Source of the DNA: Acanthosepion pharaonis
Lineage: Eukaryota; Mollusca; Cephalopoda; Sepiida; Sepiidae
NCBI GenBank assembly: GCA_903632075.3
Contig: CAHIKZ030000835.1
Coordinates: 861,001-925,000 of the forward strand
Direction: 5' to 3'
Length of the DNA: 64,000 nt
In this document: positions 51,506 to 62,690 of the stretch, piece by piece
Layout: each line of letters starts with the position of its first letter
Position numbering within the stretch: position 1 is the first letter of the stretch
The notes under the pieces: model-generated
Told to the model about the DNA's origin: nothing
What the model saw: the letters and a program-made list of their open reading frames with translations, nothing else
The model's database searches: none
Program-made: the position numbers and the translations under genes

Positions 51506-52031
51506 AGAGTTCAAACATGCGGCTTGTGAAAACATTTTGACTGAGTTCCTTTTTATCATCACAGTTAATATAAAAGGTAAAAAAGAAAAAAATTTCAAGC
51601 TTTACAATTATTTACTGGGTATGAATGGATCCTCCATTGGATTAAAACGAAGGTTTAATATTCATTCTTAGAAAAAATATTTAAGAATTGAAATCCTAAT
51701 TTTAATGCTAGATCTTGATGGGGCGTTGTTCTTTAGTACTGAAGGAAGGAATGGTGGGAGGCAGAGAGATTAAAGAAATTTCCGGTCAGCAAAGGGTTAC
51801 AGAATTATGTCAGAAGACAATAGCCATTTGTAAGGAGATTAAGATGACCGCACTCACGTCATTCTCCATTAATGCAGTGTAAATGTTGTTCATGTCTTGC
51901 GACTCTCAAATATCTCAGCTTTATTGTATATGACTCTTACATTAATGTATTGTCTGCTACAGACAATACATTCATTTTTTAAAGATAAATATATAAGAAT
52001 AATAAATCAAAAGAATTTAAAGTAAGCTACA
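51506..52031. other. No gene seen; AT-rich segment shared with 52.9 kb
   Basis: AAATTTCAAGCTTTACAATT, TTTACTGGGTATGAATGGAT and CATTGGATTAAAACGAAGGT recur at 52,950-53,010, and GTTCATGTCTTGCGACTCTC at 51,886 recurs at 53,057. A perfect short hairpin (AATGTATTGTCTG/CAGACAATACATT) lies at 51,940-51,973. Confidence 0.55.
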
Positions 52032-52707
52032 TCATACTTATTATAAAACCCAGGTTGTGTGTGTGTGTGTGTGTGTGTGTGTCTGATCGGATTTCCTACG
52101 TTTTTCAACCGATTTCAACAAAACTTCACAGGACTACGTAAAATTACCTTGCGGTGGTTTTGACAGCGCCAAAAATTGAAAAAAAACAATTGTTTTTGCA
52201 TGAAATCAATTTGAAAACACGATTAAGAGGCATCGCGAGAATGAAAGGGGGACAACTCATATCGAGTTATACTTATTATAAAACCCAGGTTGTTTGTGTG
52301 TGTGTGTGTTCGTTTATATATGGGATCGGATTTCCTACATTTTTCAACCGATTTCAACAAAACTTCACTTTTTTTTGGCAGGTAGTGTTTCTTATTGTCT
52401 TGCACACTTTTTTCTTTATTTTTACATTCAGAATGCTTTAAAAATTCCATTTACAAGACAATTGTCTATAATAAAATTCTATTCAATCGGTAGACTCATA
52501 ACGATTGAAAACAATGTTTTTGTTTGAGTTTGGATTTGACCAATTCGTAAAAAAATAACAAAAAAAACAAACAAACAAAAAAAAAAAACTAAATTAAGAC
52601 ATAAAACAATAATCTTTGTCAATTTTATTTTTCAGTCTTTATGATGTTCGATACTTGATCTATTTCTTACTGTTACATCCCCGGGCAACGCCGGGCTCTA
52701 CTGCTAG
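52032..52707 (+). mobile_element. Non-autonomous Helitron, copy 2
   Basis: A|TCATACTTATTATAAAACCC at the 5' end; the 3' end has the hairpin CCCGGGCAACGCCGGG, then CTCTACTG and CTAG|T. A second 5' motif (TTATACTTATTATAAAACCC, then AGGTTGTTTGTG) begins at about 52267, again followed by (TG)n and a GATCGGATTTCCTAC segment. Inverted relative to copy 1 at 41 kb, sharing order throughout. No coding. Confidence 0.85.
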
Positions 52708-52720
52708 TTAGTTAATATCA

Positions 52721-52900
52721 TACAGTGGAACCTCGTTTCACGAATTTACTTCGTTCCTGAAGGTCGTTCGTATTCCGAAATGTTCGTAAACCGAAACTAT
52801 TTTTCCAATATGAATCAGTGTAGAGAAAAAAGTCACAGCACAATAAAATTAGAAAAGAAAAGCACAACATACGAATGTATACAACATGGCGGTTGACTCT
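52721..52900 (+). mobile_element. Pogo/Tigger-like MITE end
   Basis: TA followed by CAGTGGAACCTCGTTTCACG and then ATGTTCGTAAACCGAAAC. CAGTGGAACCTCGxxxxACGAA is a common terminus of Tigger/pogo-type elements. The other end was not located, and no transposase is visible. Confidence 0.4.
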
Positions 52901-53129
52901 TGTTTTTTTTTTTTTAGCTACAGTGAATATAAAAAGTAAATAAAAAAAAATTCAAGCTTTATAATTATTTACTGGGTATGAATAGAGATTCCATTGGATT
53001 AAAACGTAAGTTTAATGGTCATGTGTATGTAACAAAACCGTATGCGTCAATTTTGTTCATGTCTTGCGGCCCTCAAACATCTGAATTTTATTGTATTCGG
53101 CTCTTACCAAGTTTAACCTCCCCCCACCC

Positions 53130-53218
53130 CCCGGCATAGAATTTACGGTTACATCTCGCCAGCTCAACTGCAAATTGATGTAAACTCGGCGCCAGTCTAG
53201 TACTGTGTTTCACACACA
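53130..53218 (-). pseudogene. Short LINE fragment
   Basis: GGCATAGAATTTACGGTTAC, CAGCTCAACTGCAAATTGAT and CCAGTCTAGTACTG match the reversed LINE 3' region at 46.3 and 47.6 kb. Confidence 0.6.
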
Positions 53219-53259
53219 CACACACACATATATATATATTGATTTTCTAAGCGGGGCTT

Positions 53260-53516
53260 AGATGTGGCACATGGCCGAAAGTATGGGGCACCCAGTAAGG
53301 ATCGAACACACTATTCAGTTGTAACAGTTTTAGCAAGATCAGCTTGCTAACCATTACACCACGCCGAAGAGCCCAAATTATAGTGATTTTCCAAGCGTAG
53401 CTCAGATGTGGCAAAAGGTCGAAAGTATGGGGTACCCAGTGAGGATCGAACTCACTACTCAGTCACAATAGTTCTGAGCAAGACAAGCTTGCTAACCATT
53501 ACACCACCTAGAGGTA
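53260..53516 (-). repeat. Two tandem tRNA-derived SINEs
   Basis: Minus strand, first copy (53516-53375): GGTGTAATGGTTAGCAAGCT (A box), GAGTTCGATCCTCACTGGGT (B box), TACTTTCGACCTTTTGCCAC. Second copy (53360-53260): the same head with GTGTTCGATCCTTACTGGGT and TTTCGGCCATGTGCCACATC. They share the family of 31,647-31,800. The 3' tail of one leads straight into the head of the other. Confidence 0.85.
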
Positions 53517-53651
53517 CCCACATATATATATTACTACTTTAAACCTTATTTTGTGAATACCCATGTTTTAACAGAAGTGCTCTTATTTTTTATACAGTGT
53601 GAATTACGTCGATCGACATGCGCATTCGAGAGATTTAATAAAAGGAATGTG

Positions 53652-53735
53652 TTGTCGGTAGGGTTCGAACCTGTACCCCATTGTAGGAGAAACTACTGTC
53701 TGATCCGGCGTACTTTAGACAGCTCGGTCACAAAA
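53652..53735 (-). repeat. tRNA-Leu/Ser-like (long variable arm) SINE head
   Basis: Minus strand: GTGACCGAGCTGTCTAAAG (A-box region like class II tRNAs), a long variable-arm-like stretch CTCCTACAATGGGG, and a perfect B box in AGGTTCGAACCC. The acceptor stem does not close (GTGACC against CTACCGACAAC), so it is a tRNA-derived element or a tRNA pseudogene. Confidence 0.55.
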
Positions 53736-53947
53736 GAAGACGGGGGTTTATCAGACTAAAAAGGATGCAGTTTCGAACATTACCGAGGAGCACATTCTCT
53801 ATTAAGACTCTCAAATGCAGAGCCCGGTAGACATAAATCACCCGGTTTAAAAAGAAAAAAAATGGCCCTTTACTCAAACAACAGGTATCCACAAAATAAC
53901 TTCTGGCATAGCAGGAAATAATGCTGTATACAAATCCATTGATTCCT

Positions 53948-53950
<3 letters not shown>

Positions 53951-54018
<68 letters not shown>
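53951..54018. repeat. (TA)n microsatellite
   Basis: About 66 bp of TA. No other feature attached. Confidence 0.95.
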
Positions 54019-54020
<2 letters not shown>

Positions 54021-54870
54021 TTTAGATAGATTCTTTTCAATTGCTGTTGTGATAGAGTTAGTTGGTAGGATAATATATTTTGATTCATTGGGTTTGTCAG
54101 GTTTTTTTTGTTTTGGAATATTTCATGGACCTTTTCTTTCGCATTGAATAGAAAATAATAAGTGTATTTGGAGAAGTTTGAAAATTTTTTTCAATGTATT
54201 TCCCTTGTTCGTGTAAATAATCGAGGCTTCATATTCTGAGTGCTCTTAAAGAGAATCCGATGATTTTACTATCTAATCTTAGTCTCTTATCTATCTATCT
54301 ATCTATCTAATTTCAGTTTCTTTTTATCTATCTATCTATTTAATCTCATTCTGTCGATATGTCTATCGATATAAAATATAACAAAAAAGAATAACAACTA
54401 TCATGTTTCGAAAAAAAAAAAGCCATGGCTATTTCTAAAAGATAACGCAAATTTTAAAGTAAATAGTATTTGCTTAATATATAAAAAGAAACATTAATAT
54501 TTATTTTTATTCTATATTATTTCCCGAGTACATTTGAATGTTGCTACATTTGTTTTCAAGAATTGTTTTTGTGCATATTTACGCAACTGTTATCTTCCGA
54601 CAAAATTTCGACATTCCCACATTTAATGAAACCAATTTTCAAGTCAATCAAGATGGCGGTCAAACTGGAATTTTTCTGTGTATCTTTTTTAACGCACTTT
54701 AATATGCAGTCCCCTATAGAGAAAGACACCTGATTTAATCTTGGCTAATTTTCTTTTATTACAACAGCTTCTTAGGATTAGCACTGTGTCCTATATAAAA
54801 TAGTGTTATCTACTAATATTTATCTTATGTTAACACCATTTTCCTTATTTCAGGTGACCTTATCAAGGAT
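54019..54870. other. No gene seen; AT-rich
   Basis: (TCTA)n near 54288-54308 and 54326-54338; poly(A) near 54410. Nothing recognised. Confidence 0.45.
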
Positions 54871-54960
54871 AGAGCGTACGTAAATATTAAAATGGACTCT
54901 GAGGTCAACACTTAGCGTCGATGGTTTCGGTTCACGTGTGTTGTTTTTTGACTCGACTGT
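54871..54960 (+). repeat. Partial family A foldback arm
   Basis: AGGATAGAGCGTACGTAAAT, AATGGACTCTGAGGTCAACA and CTTAGCGTCGATGG resemble the left arm at 44.2 kb (GATAGAGCGTGTGTAAATAC...GAAGTCAACACTTAGAGGCG). The hammerhead core is lost. Confidence 0.5.
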
Positions 54961-55379
54961 TTTTATATGAGGGTCAATGGTGCATTATGTTTAACAAGGT
55001 CTATTGCATTATCCTAACGGTTATTGGGTAGGCGGTAACGGTTGTGTTTCAAATTATTCTAGAGTCTATTAAGTGGGAATAATTGTGGATCCGAATGCAG
55101 TTATTTTTAGCTATTTTATAGTGTTGTTTGTTTACTTTATTATTTATTATTGATTACTTTATTTTTTGTTGTTTATTATTATTACATTCACTTGTGTTTA
55201 TATGTGCATTCGTAGTTTGTTAATTTGTTTATTATTTACTTAATTTGTTTAATTATTTATTGATTTAGATTTTTTGTTTATTTTATTATCTTTCTTTTTA
55301 TTTTTTAGTATTCTTTTTCAGTTTTCGATTTTTAAGTAACGTAGTAAAAAATTGTTTTTGTATCTTCATTTTGCGATGA

Positions 55380-56420
55380 GTTCTGATCGTTCATTTAGTA
55401 ATTTGTATTCGTCTGGGCAGCTGATTATAGATATTTTATCCTCCAGACAAAGTTTGAGGATTTATTGTAAGATGGAACACTTTTCTTTCAATTCCATGAT
55501 ATTTTCCATGATAGTTTTGCTGTGATTTGGTTTGTGTTTTTAATTTCCCATATATGTTTAGAAAGCGTATTTACTATTGGTAAAGGATGTTTTGTGTTTG
55601 TCAAGTTTTTCCGTTTTCAGAGTCCTGATAGAAAAATAGCTATAAATTACCCATGGATATTTTTTCTTTGTTCTCTGCCGATTTTAACAATGGCTTGATA
55701 TATTAAATTGCTTTGTGAACAACTGCCTTTAAAGGATATTCGTTCTTTGCTCTACAATTACATGAGGCTTTGATTTGTACAGGAGGTTTGTTGGTTATTT
55801 TCTATTGTGCTTTTTTATTATTTGTGTCATGTTCTTAGTGCAAATGTAGCTGATTTTTACTGTTTTTTGTTGAATATCTTGTGTACAGTGCTTGATGTAG
55901 GTAAGTGTTTGTGTATGAGTTTAATAAATATTTTTTCTACGTTTGTTTCCACGTTGTTGTTGTCTGTAGGTTGAACCACATCATGTTTCTTTTTCTGTTG
56001 GCTTTTTTGTGCTATGTGGTGTACATGTGAGTTTTGCCGAAAATCCACTATCTTTTAAGGTAGTTTCATAACAACCTTCCTTGGCTTCGTTTCACAGGAA
56101 GAATTATCAAATAAGCTGCGGTTAACTGATTGTTGGATCTGCTTGATTATTGATGGCGGTTGGTTGGAAGATGTGTGCATATAAAGTGACTTGTCTTTAG
56201 GTTTTCTATATGGCTGATATGTACCTTTTCACTTTTGACTGTGACCTCTAGGAAATCTACTTCTTTTACGTTATTTTTCAGGTCTATGTAGAATCCACTA
56301 TTTTATTTTTCAGTTATGATTATTTTTCTGGTTTTGTCTGTTTTTCGCCATGTAGTGGCCCATATAATTTTTATCGATTATTTTACTTAGTTCATGTAGT
56401 AAATGTATACCTATAAGCTC
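55380..56420 (-). pseudogene. Decayed second PLE: RT C-terminus, linker and GIY-YIG region
   Basis: Minus strand, in broken frames: VKEVDFLEVTVKSEK (family VDFLDVTxxL), then KFIKLIHKHLPTSSTVHKIF-like sequence (seen as IFIKLIHKHLPTSSTVHKIF) and NKKQ, the PLE linker (FxKLIxKHFPxxxxLHKIFNxNTVKxSYSCMxN). The nuclease part then gives HKTSFTNSKYAF and SKHIWEIKNTNQITAKLSW, close to the PLE pattern HxxSFxNxKYxxxTxLSKYIWELKxxNxxxxIxW. The Cys-rich start and GIY/YIG motifs are too eroded to point to. Distinct in sequence from the PLE at 29 kb. Long dead. Confidence 0.75.
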
Positions 56421-56644
56421 GCAAGTTTAAGCGCTATCAAAGCTTCCCATTGTAATATCAACTATTCCTTCTTTCTTATCCACGCGTCTTCGTTGTCGAA
56501 TAATATATACGCATAAAAGACAAAGAACAAGCAAGCACATTCTGATTTATGATCATCAGAGCAGATAATGTAATTTAATTTATTGCCAATCTTATCCTAA
56601 AAAATTCTAATGGATTTTCCCGACTCACAGTTCGGCCTGTTATT

Positions 56645-56695
56645 CCGACTTGAAGAATTTGAACCCAGCACATGTCGGTGAAACGCGTCGTTTAT
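56645..56695 (+). ncRNA. Possible decayed hammerhead near the second PLE
   Basis: CTTGAAGAATTTGAACCCAG...GTCGGTGAAACGCGTCG. With one extra T, CTGAAGA would be present; GAAA is followed by CGCGTC, which allows AC-GC-GT and the GTC triplet. It is on the strand opposite to the PLE coding remnant. Weak. Confidence 0.3.
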
Positions 56696-56779
56696 AAGCT
56701 TTTTCATTTGTCTCATTTTTTTGTTTCGGATACCAGTATACACCCTACAAACGATACCTAAAGTTTCAAATGCACTTTT

Positions 56780-58170
56780 AAAGAAGGGAAAATATTTCTG
56801 GAAACTTTTATTTTAATTCCAAGTTAATAGATTAAATTGAATATTTCTGATAAGTAAAATACTTTGCTGTATTTCAAACTGAATTTAAACTGAATGGAAT
56901 TATCCTTTTTAATTATCGTTCATAATCACAAATCTCAACATAATGCAATTTACTTTATTAAAAAATCTTTCCAAAATAAAACATACTTTTCTGAAACTTT
57001 ATTTGAGAAAGATTCGCTGATTTAATGTTTAATTAATTTCATTTGAAACAAATATTATTTACTTTTAGTTTAAAATATCGCAAGAAAACACGTAAGTGTA
57101 TGCTTTTATGAGGTGTTCATAACTTTCTCGATAGTTATGTTTGGAATTTCTTTTACAAGGGTGACATAACTAATAATTACTTTACGAATATAGCTATAGA
57201 TATTTTTAACTGCTTATTAATCTTAAAAATGTAAGAAAATATTCTAAGTAATCTAATATTTTATTGAATTTTAGGCACTTTGGTTTTATAGTCTAACTGG
57301 CGAAGACTCTTGTTGGGGAAATGTTAGAATAACTTACCAATAAATTACCACTCTTAATTTCTTGCGTTTGGACAAAAATCGACTCTTTTTATGCACACAC
57401 ATGAAAAATTAATAATTCTTTTCAGTTTATGATTAGTAAATGCACTCTAAATGTAAAAGTGACTGCTAAAAATTAATACAGAATTATTTTTTTAAGTATA
57501 TAAGTTATTCTAATTAAAATTTAATGAAAACAATTTTTGTAAAAAAATTTATTATTCATTAAAATTATTTTTTCTCAAGAGAATAGTGTCTATAATATAT
57601 ATTTTCTAATTAAATAATGTCTTAGTTTTATTGCATTTTTTTTAATTTTACGATTCACAGCAGGTTTTTCTGCAACTGGGGATTCTGTCTCCCCCCCAAA
57701 AAAACACATGATTTATAATTTCCGAGGACTTTTCCTTTATAACCGATACAAACATTAAGCGCTAAAAAAAAAAAAAAAAAAAGAAGAATTTCTCGAAATT
57801 TCATAAAAGTAAATAAGTGATGGTTAACAAATATAAAAAAATATATATATAGATTTTCTGAAATTTTCATTCATTCTTGAATAGGTCCCTAAAATTTCAT
57901 CTGACAATTATCTGTTTTTGCAAGAATTTCCAAATCATTTTTCTACGTACTTCTAAAATACGCTAAAATTTCCCATATTAATTTTTAGTTCCCCGCTGAT
58001 GCCAGAAAAACTTAATTTTGAACCAAAATTTCGAATTGGTTAAAAAAGATATAAATATATAAATTAATAATAAAAAAATATTCGGTCTTTTCTTTAAAGG
58101 TAATAACGATAATGATTTTAAAGATAAAACATGGTTTGAGGCATTTTTTCATCATATATATACTCATTTT
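56780..58170 (+). repeat. AT-rich interspersed repeat, copy 2 (~1.4 kb)
   Basis: Order of markers: AAATACTTTGCTGTATTTCA, TCTGAAACTTTATTTGAGAA, AGAATAGTGTCTATAATATA, TTAAATAATGTCTTAGTTTT, TGCAAGAATTTCCAAAT, CCGCTGATGCCAGAAAAAC, ACCAAAATTTCGAATT. Copy 3 at 60.78-62.2 kb has the same order reversed. The 71-codon minus frame near 57,700 is not supported. Confidence 0.7.
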
Positions 58171-58179
58171 TAGCGAATC

Positions 58180-58480
58180 TTTGGAGGTACATATATATAT
58201 ATATATATGGTCGAATTAACGTTCTGAAACCAACGGACTCTAGATTTAACGGACAAAATCTTCAGAAATGGTAGTGTCCGGCTGGAACTGAAAACGCCCG
58301 CGCGGAGCCAGCAAAGTTCGTTAGTTCCAGAATTGGCCGCTGATTACTTGTGCAATCAACAGATAGAAACTGGTAGTTCCAGCCGGTAACAGCCGCTGTT
58401 GTTTACTTGAGCGCTTGTCGTGCACACACATGCAACGTCTCTCGAACATTTTATACTGATTTTGGTACAGTATACAGTAT
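58180..58480. other. (TA)n then a GC-richer island with an inverted repeat
   Basis: After (TA)n at 58190-58208 comes a segment with CCGGCTGGAACTG near 58280 and TAGTTCCAGCCGG near 58374, a small inverted repeat around a GC-richer patch (AACGCCCGCGCGGAGCCAG). Not recognised; could be a DNA-element end or host regulatory sequence. Confidence 0.35.
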
Positions 58481-58544
58481 TGTTATTATTTGTATGGAGC
58501 TCTTTGGCATCTAATCGTAACGTACGTGAGAAAAGAAAAAGCAT

Positions 58545-58620
58545 TAAACCGAGAATTGAACCCGGACCGTTTCCGATACAACGCAAACGTTATACCAACT
58601 GTACCACGGGACTCGATGAC
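58545..58620 (-). repeat. tRNA-derived SINE head
   Basis: Minus strand: CCCGTGGTACAGTTGGTATA (A box TGGTACAGTTGG) and GGTCCGGGTTCAATTCTCGG (B box). The same GTT..GGTCCxGGTTCxATTCTCGGT layout occurs at 7,100 (-). In both places a family B hammerhead lies on the opposite strand to the right. Confidence 0.65.
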
Positions 58621-58744
58621 GAAGAAAACACAATCTAGACTCGATATAGCGCCGCTACTCACTCAGTTTCGCAGCGATACTCATCCAAGTATAAGGATAA
58701 CATCGGAACAGTGCCCCAAGAGCCACGTCTGCTTATTGATCCTT

Positions 58745-58782
58745 AGCACTGATAAGATAGGACGAAACGGCCGACCAGTGCT
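58745..58782 (+). ncRNA. Hammerhead-like motif, family B (decayed)
   Basis: GCACTG, then ATAAGATAGGAC, GAAAC, GGCCGAC, CAGTGC. The stem I arms match those at 7200, but the CTG of CTGATGA seems lost by collapse with the stem I CTG, and the triplet is GAC. The 3' flank CTGCATTCTGTTGAGGATTA matches the family. Confidence 0.45.
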
Positions 58783-58854
58783 TTCTGCATTCTGTTGAGG
58801 ATTATTCTAGGCTCGACGAATTACTATATGATTAGCCTAAATCCCCAAAATAAT

Positions 58855-59250
<396 letters not shown>

Positions 59251-59439
59251 TGAACATTTTTGAACAAGATTTCTCAAATATTCAGTAGATGGAAATAAAT
59301 AAAATGTTAAATAAGAAAACAGATCATTTATTTAACTATGGGATTTCATTAAAATAACGTTTAATCAATAAAATAAAATATGTTGGATTAATAAATGAAA
59401 AATCCATTTGTAAAAAATTGCGCAGCTTGACGTGCTTTA

Positions 59440-59670
59440 GCGGACCATTTCGGTTAGCAAGGTCGAGTCTACTGTTTTTATATGACGGTTCCGTATAGGA
59501 TACAGGTTCGATTCCTGTCGGACGACGCATATTTTCTATGAAAATTTCTCGGACATTCAGGCCGGTAAATGTCTTTAATACTGTTTATTATAAACATAGC
59601 ATTTACTTAAATATTTGTATCTATAAAAAGAACGTATAAACATAAAAATGTCTTATTGAAAATTATATAT
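59440..59670 (+). repeat. tRNA-derived SINE (TTTCTATGAAAATTTC family), copy 2
   Basis: TAGCGGACCATTTCGGTTAG, GACGGTTCCGTATAGGATAC, B-box AGGTTCGATTCCTG, then TTTTCTATGAAAATTTCTCG, GGACATTCAGGCCGGTAAAT, CATAGCATTTACTTAAATAT. Matches 7476-7690 with a longer head. Confidence 0.8.
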
Positions 59671-59782
59671 ATATATATTGAAAATATATGTATATGTCTC
59701 TAAAATTGATAATAGAAATGATGAAAAGCATTAAGAATCTTCGAGCAAAGTAAATATGTTTCCATTCTTTTTTCTCCCGCAG

Positions 59783-59876
59783 TTGAGATTCCACCGCCGA
59801 TTCTAATTCAGAAGAAAATCATGTTGAACAGGTCCGGGCCACTCGCCCGATATTTGAGCCAGTGGCAACTTGACAG
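59783..59876 (+). CDS. Candidate internal exon of an unknown host gene
   Basis: A strong acceptor (pyrimidine-rich CATTCTTTTTTCTCCCGCAG, ending at 59782) is followed by 94 nt and a donor AG|GTACAC at 59877. Only the third frame is open across it: it starts EIPPPILIQKKIMLN and ends GPLARYLSQWQLD before a split codon. The sequence is less AT-rich than its surroundings and shows no transposon similarity I can recognise. No neighbouring exon was found within the window, and I do not recognise the protein. It could also be chance. Confidence 0.4.
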
Positions 59877-60054
59877 GTACACAAAACACTTCATTATAAC
59901 TACAATCTTCCATCAATACGCATTTGAATGACGCTTCTTGTATAAGTTTATTTAATAACACATTAGAGCGTCGAGAGAGTGTGGGTAGACGTGTTGGGGA
60001 AAGTGAAAAAAAAAGAAGGATCTTGGGCGGGGTTAAACAAAGGGAAAGAGCAAG

Positions 60055-60108
60055 AGAAGAAGAAGAAGAAGAAGAAGAAGAAGAAGAAGAAGAAGAAGAA
60101 GAAGAAGG
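60055..60108. repeat. (AAG)n microsatellite
   Basis: About 18 AAG units. Poly-Glu and poly-Lys frames through it are artefacts. Confidence 0.95.
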
Positions 60109-60109
60109 G

Positions 60110-60779
60110 TAATAGGTCCATTCTCAAATTTCAAAACATGAGAATACAGCCTAGCTTAGGCGAGTAATCATGCTGCCAAGTTTATAAACTCTTGAACATC
60201 CCCACTGGCTCCGACACTGCCGCCATCCGCCGACCCCAGGTCTTACCCCCAATAACCGGCAGTAGCATCCCCCACCCGTTGTTCGACAGCAGTGTCTGTT
60301 AATTTGACTTGACCACTAGTCTCGAGCATACACGTCTGACTAAGCCGTATTTATCAGTCAGTTAGGAGAAAGGGGGAGTATGGCTGAATGGGAAGATGGG
60401 AGTCTCACGACAGGTTCGTCGCCACATTGTCGTAGGGTCAAAGTTCAAGGTATTTAGGAGGAGGTCAACGCCTTGACAACCTTCAGGACACGCCTCTGCT
60501 ACTTCTTCCTCTACCAATTACACATATCATGAAGAGGAAGATGCTACGTAGAATTTACATTGTTCTACGAATTATTTAATCGAGTATCCTTACATTTGTT
60601 GTTTTTATCGTAGGACTTTGAAAACGGTTCCTCGTTTTTTCTTGCATTCTCTGAAACATTGTTTTATTTTCCTGAACGATTTCTCTATCTTCATTTTCTG
60701 TTGTCTTTATCACAGAATATTGGTCAAGATTCCTCGGCTTTTAGTTACGTACCTCCACTAATTCGCTAAAAAAGAACCT
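60110..60779. other. Less AT-rich stretch without a recognised feature
   Basis: 60,180-60,540 is one of the few parts of the window without AT-rich or simple-repeat character (for example CCGACACTGCCGCCATCCGC). No frame, SINE head or domain was recognised. With the possible exon it may be residual host intron sequence. Confidence 0.4.
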
Positions 60780-62230
60780 ACCAAAATGACAAAAATATTC
60801 AAAACTTGATAAAAACGAAGTTTTATCGTCAAAATATGTTTTCGTTATTAATAAGAAAGACCGAAGCATTTTTTTTGTTATTTAATCTTTTAAGTCCGTT
60901 TTAGAACATTCAAAATTTTGGTTAAAAGTCTTGATTTTTTTGCGTCAGCCGATTAGTATAGGAAATTTAGCGTTTTTTTTTTGGTGCAAAACAAACTTAT
61001 TTGGAAATTCTTGCAAAAATCAAATAATTGTCGGATTTTCATTAAAATTTCCTTACTTATTCACAAATGAATTACATTATTTTAGAAAATCTTGGTAAAA
61101 ATATTTATTTTATATCCATTACCCTACGAAATTACGAGAAATTAAATTTTCCTCCCATAATATTTGGAGAATTTACATCATTATTTTTTTGTAAAACAGA
61201 AATACCATTTAGCGAAAATCTACCTTGAAATGTAAAATAAAAAAAAATTGCAATAAAACTAAAACATTATTTAATTAGAAAAGCTTTTAATTGTTTTTAT
61301 AAATAAGATATATTAAGGACACTATTGTCTTAAGAAAAATCATTTTCGACGAATAATGCTTTTTTTACAAGAATTGTTTTGATTTTAAAAAGTTTATATT
61401 AGAATAATTTATATAGTTTTGAATCCTTTTAAATTTCGGCATTACATTAGATTATAATGTTATTAAGTAAAAACTATATTTGCTAATCTTAAGGCAAAAA
61501 ACTTAGTACAAGTCAGTAAACACCAATATTTTTAGAAGAATTTTGATTTTTTTTGTACGTGTATAAACGTGCCTATTTTTGTAGATACGGACTACTATAC
61601 ACGACATTATCAGAAGATAAGAGCGATATTTCTAGAAAATTTAATCCCAGAAAGTATATAAAATTCCATAAAAAATTAGATTACGGAGATTATTTTCTTA
61701 AATTTGTAAGATTACTGTGTCCTTAAAAACTATATATAAAAGGCGCTCACGTTATATTCAGTTATTTTTACGACTAAAGCTTCCATAGAAAAACATTAGA
61801 TAAACGTCAGTCTGTCATCATGCTGTTAAACACGTCAACAGCTTGTCATCAAGCTGTCAAATATGTCAAGAGCTTAAATAAACAGCTACAGCTGTGTTAA
61901 AATATGCACTTCTGTGATATTTTAAAGTAAATAATATTTATTTCGAATCAGATTAATTATACTTTAAGTAAGTTTATATTTCTCAGATAAAGTTTCAGAA
62001 AAGTATATTTTTTGGAAGATTTTTTAATAAAGTGAATTACATTGCGATAAACGAGGGTTAAAAATGGTGCTTTTTAGCAAAAAAAAACAAAACAAAAAAC
62101 AAAAACTTTTTCTAGTTAATTTAAATTAGTTTTTGAAATACACCAAAGTATTTTGTTTATTGGAAATATTAAATTTAATTTATTGAATTTAAAATTAAAA
62201 TAGAAGCTTCAAGATTTTTCATTTAATTTT
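60780..62230 (-). repeat. AT-rich interspersed repeat, copy 3 (~1.4 kb, inverted)
   Basis: Reverse of the markers in copy 2: AATTTTGGTTAAAAGTCTTG, GCGTCAGCCGATTAG, GGAAATTCTTGCAAAAATC, AAAACATTATTTAATTAGAA, GACACTATTGTCTTAAGAAA, TCTCAGATAAAGTTTCAGAA, ACACCAAAGTATTTTG. It forms a long, spaced inverted pair with copy 2 (about 2.6 kb between them). Confidence 0.7.
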
Positions 62231-62309
62231 AAACCTTGGGTATCGCGAATCTGTGTAGACACCTACTTTTATTGTATTGTCAGATGCGTTTTTATCCTAT
62301 AGTAAATGA

Positions 62310-62690
62310 TTTTGACGAGCGTCCTCATTTTTCTGTCTATATCTCTGAGCTGAGGTATTATGATTACTTACATTATTTACATTATACGGACTGTTATCCT
62401 CATCTTCATTGCTATATTCACAACGTTTCGGCCGTTGTATGCTCCGACCTTCTTCAGGTGATTGGAATTTCGAATCGAACCATTTACTACGTTCACCAAG
62501 TTAGATTGTTCTACTTCCACGTGTCATGCCTCTTCCAGCTGTCTCAGTTATTTCCTTTAACTCAACTCATACCACTGTTGTAGCCTGGTATTGAACTTGA
62601 TGACACATGACCCAATGAATAAAGGCGTTGATTAGATCCAGTGACTAAACCCAAAGAGTTGTGAGTTCCGTACCAGCTCTTCTCGGGGTG
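62310..62690. repeat. PLE terminal-repeat copy (C4) with rearranged tRNA-like head
   Basis: The minus-strand hammerhead-like core at 62421-62457 reads CTGAAGAAGGTCGG...ACGGCCGAAACGTTGT, with TTCCAATCAC before it. The tRNA-like part ACCCAATGAATAAAGGCGTT, GTGACTAAACCCAAAGAG lies to the right on the + strand, opposite to the ribozyme, whereas the copy at 30 kb has both on one strand. The 115-codon + frame here is antisense. Confidence 0.65.

Noticed and set aside
53652..53731. Genuine tRNA-Leu gene
   Set aside because: Acceptor stem does not pair and anticodon arm is not well formed.
54838..54880. Splice acceptor-like TTCCTTATTTCAG with a short exon
   Set aside because: The following sequence is the family A foldback arm, present elsewhere as a repeat.
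58545..58620. Genuine tRNA gene
   Set aside because: Boxes A and B are good, but the same head recurs beside a ribozyme at 7.1 kb, so it is part of a dispersed repeat.
62236..62583. 115-codon + strand frame with hydrophobic runs
   Set aside because: Antisense to a PLE terminal repeat with a hammerhead-like motif; no protein family.
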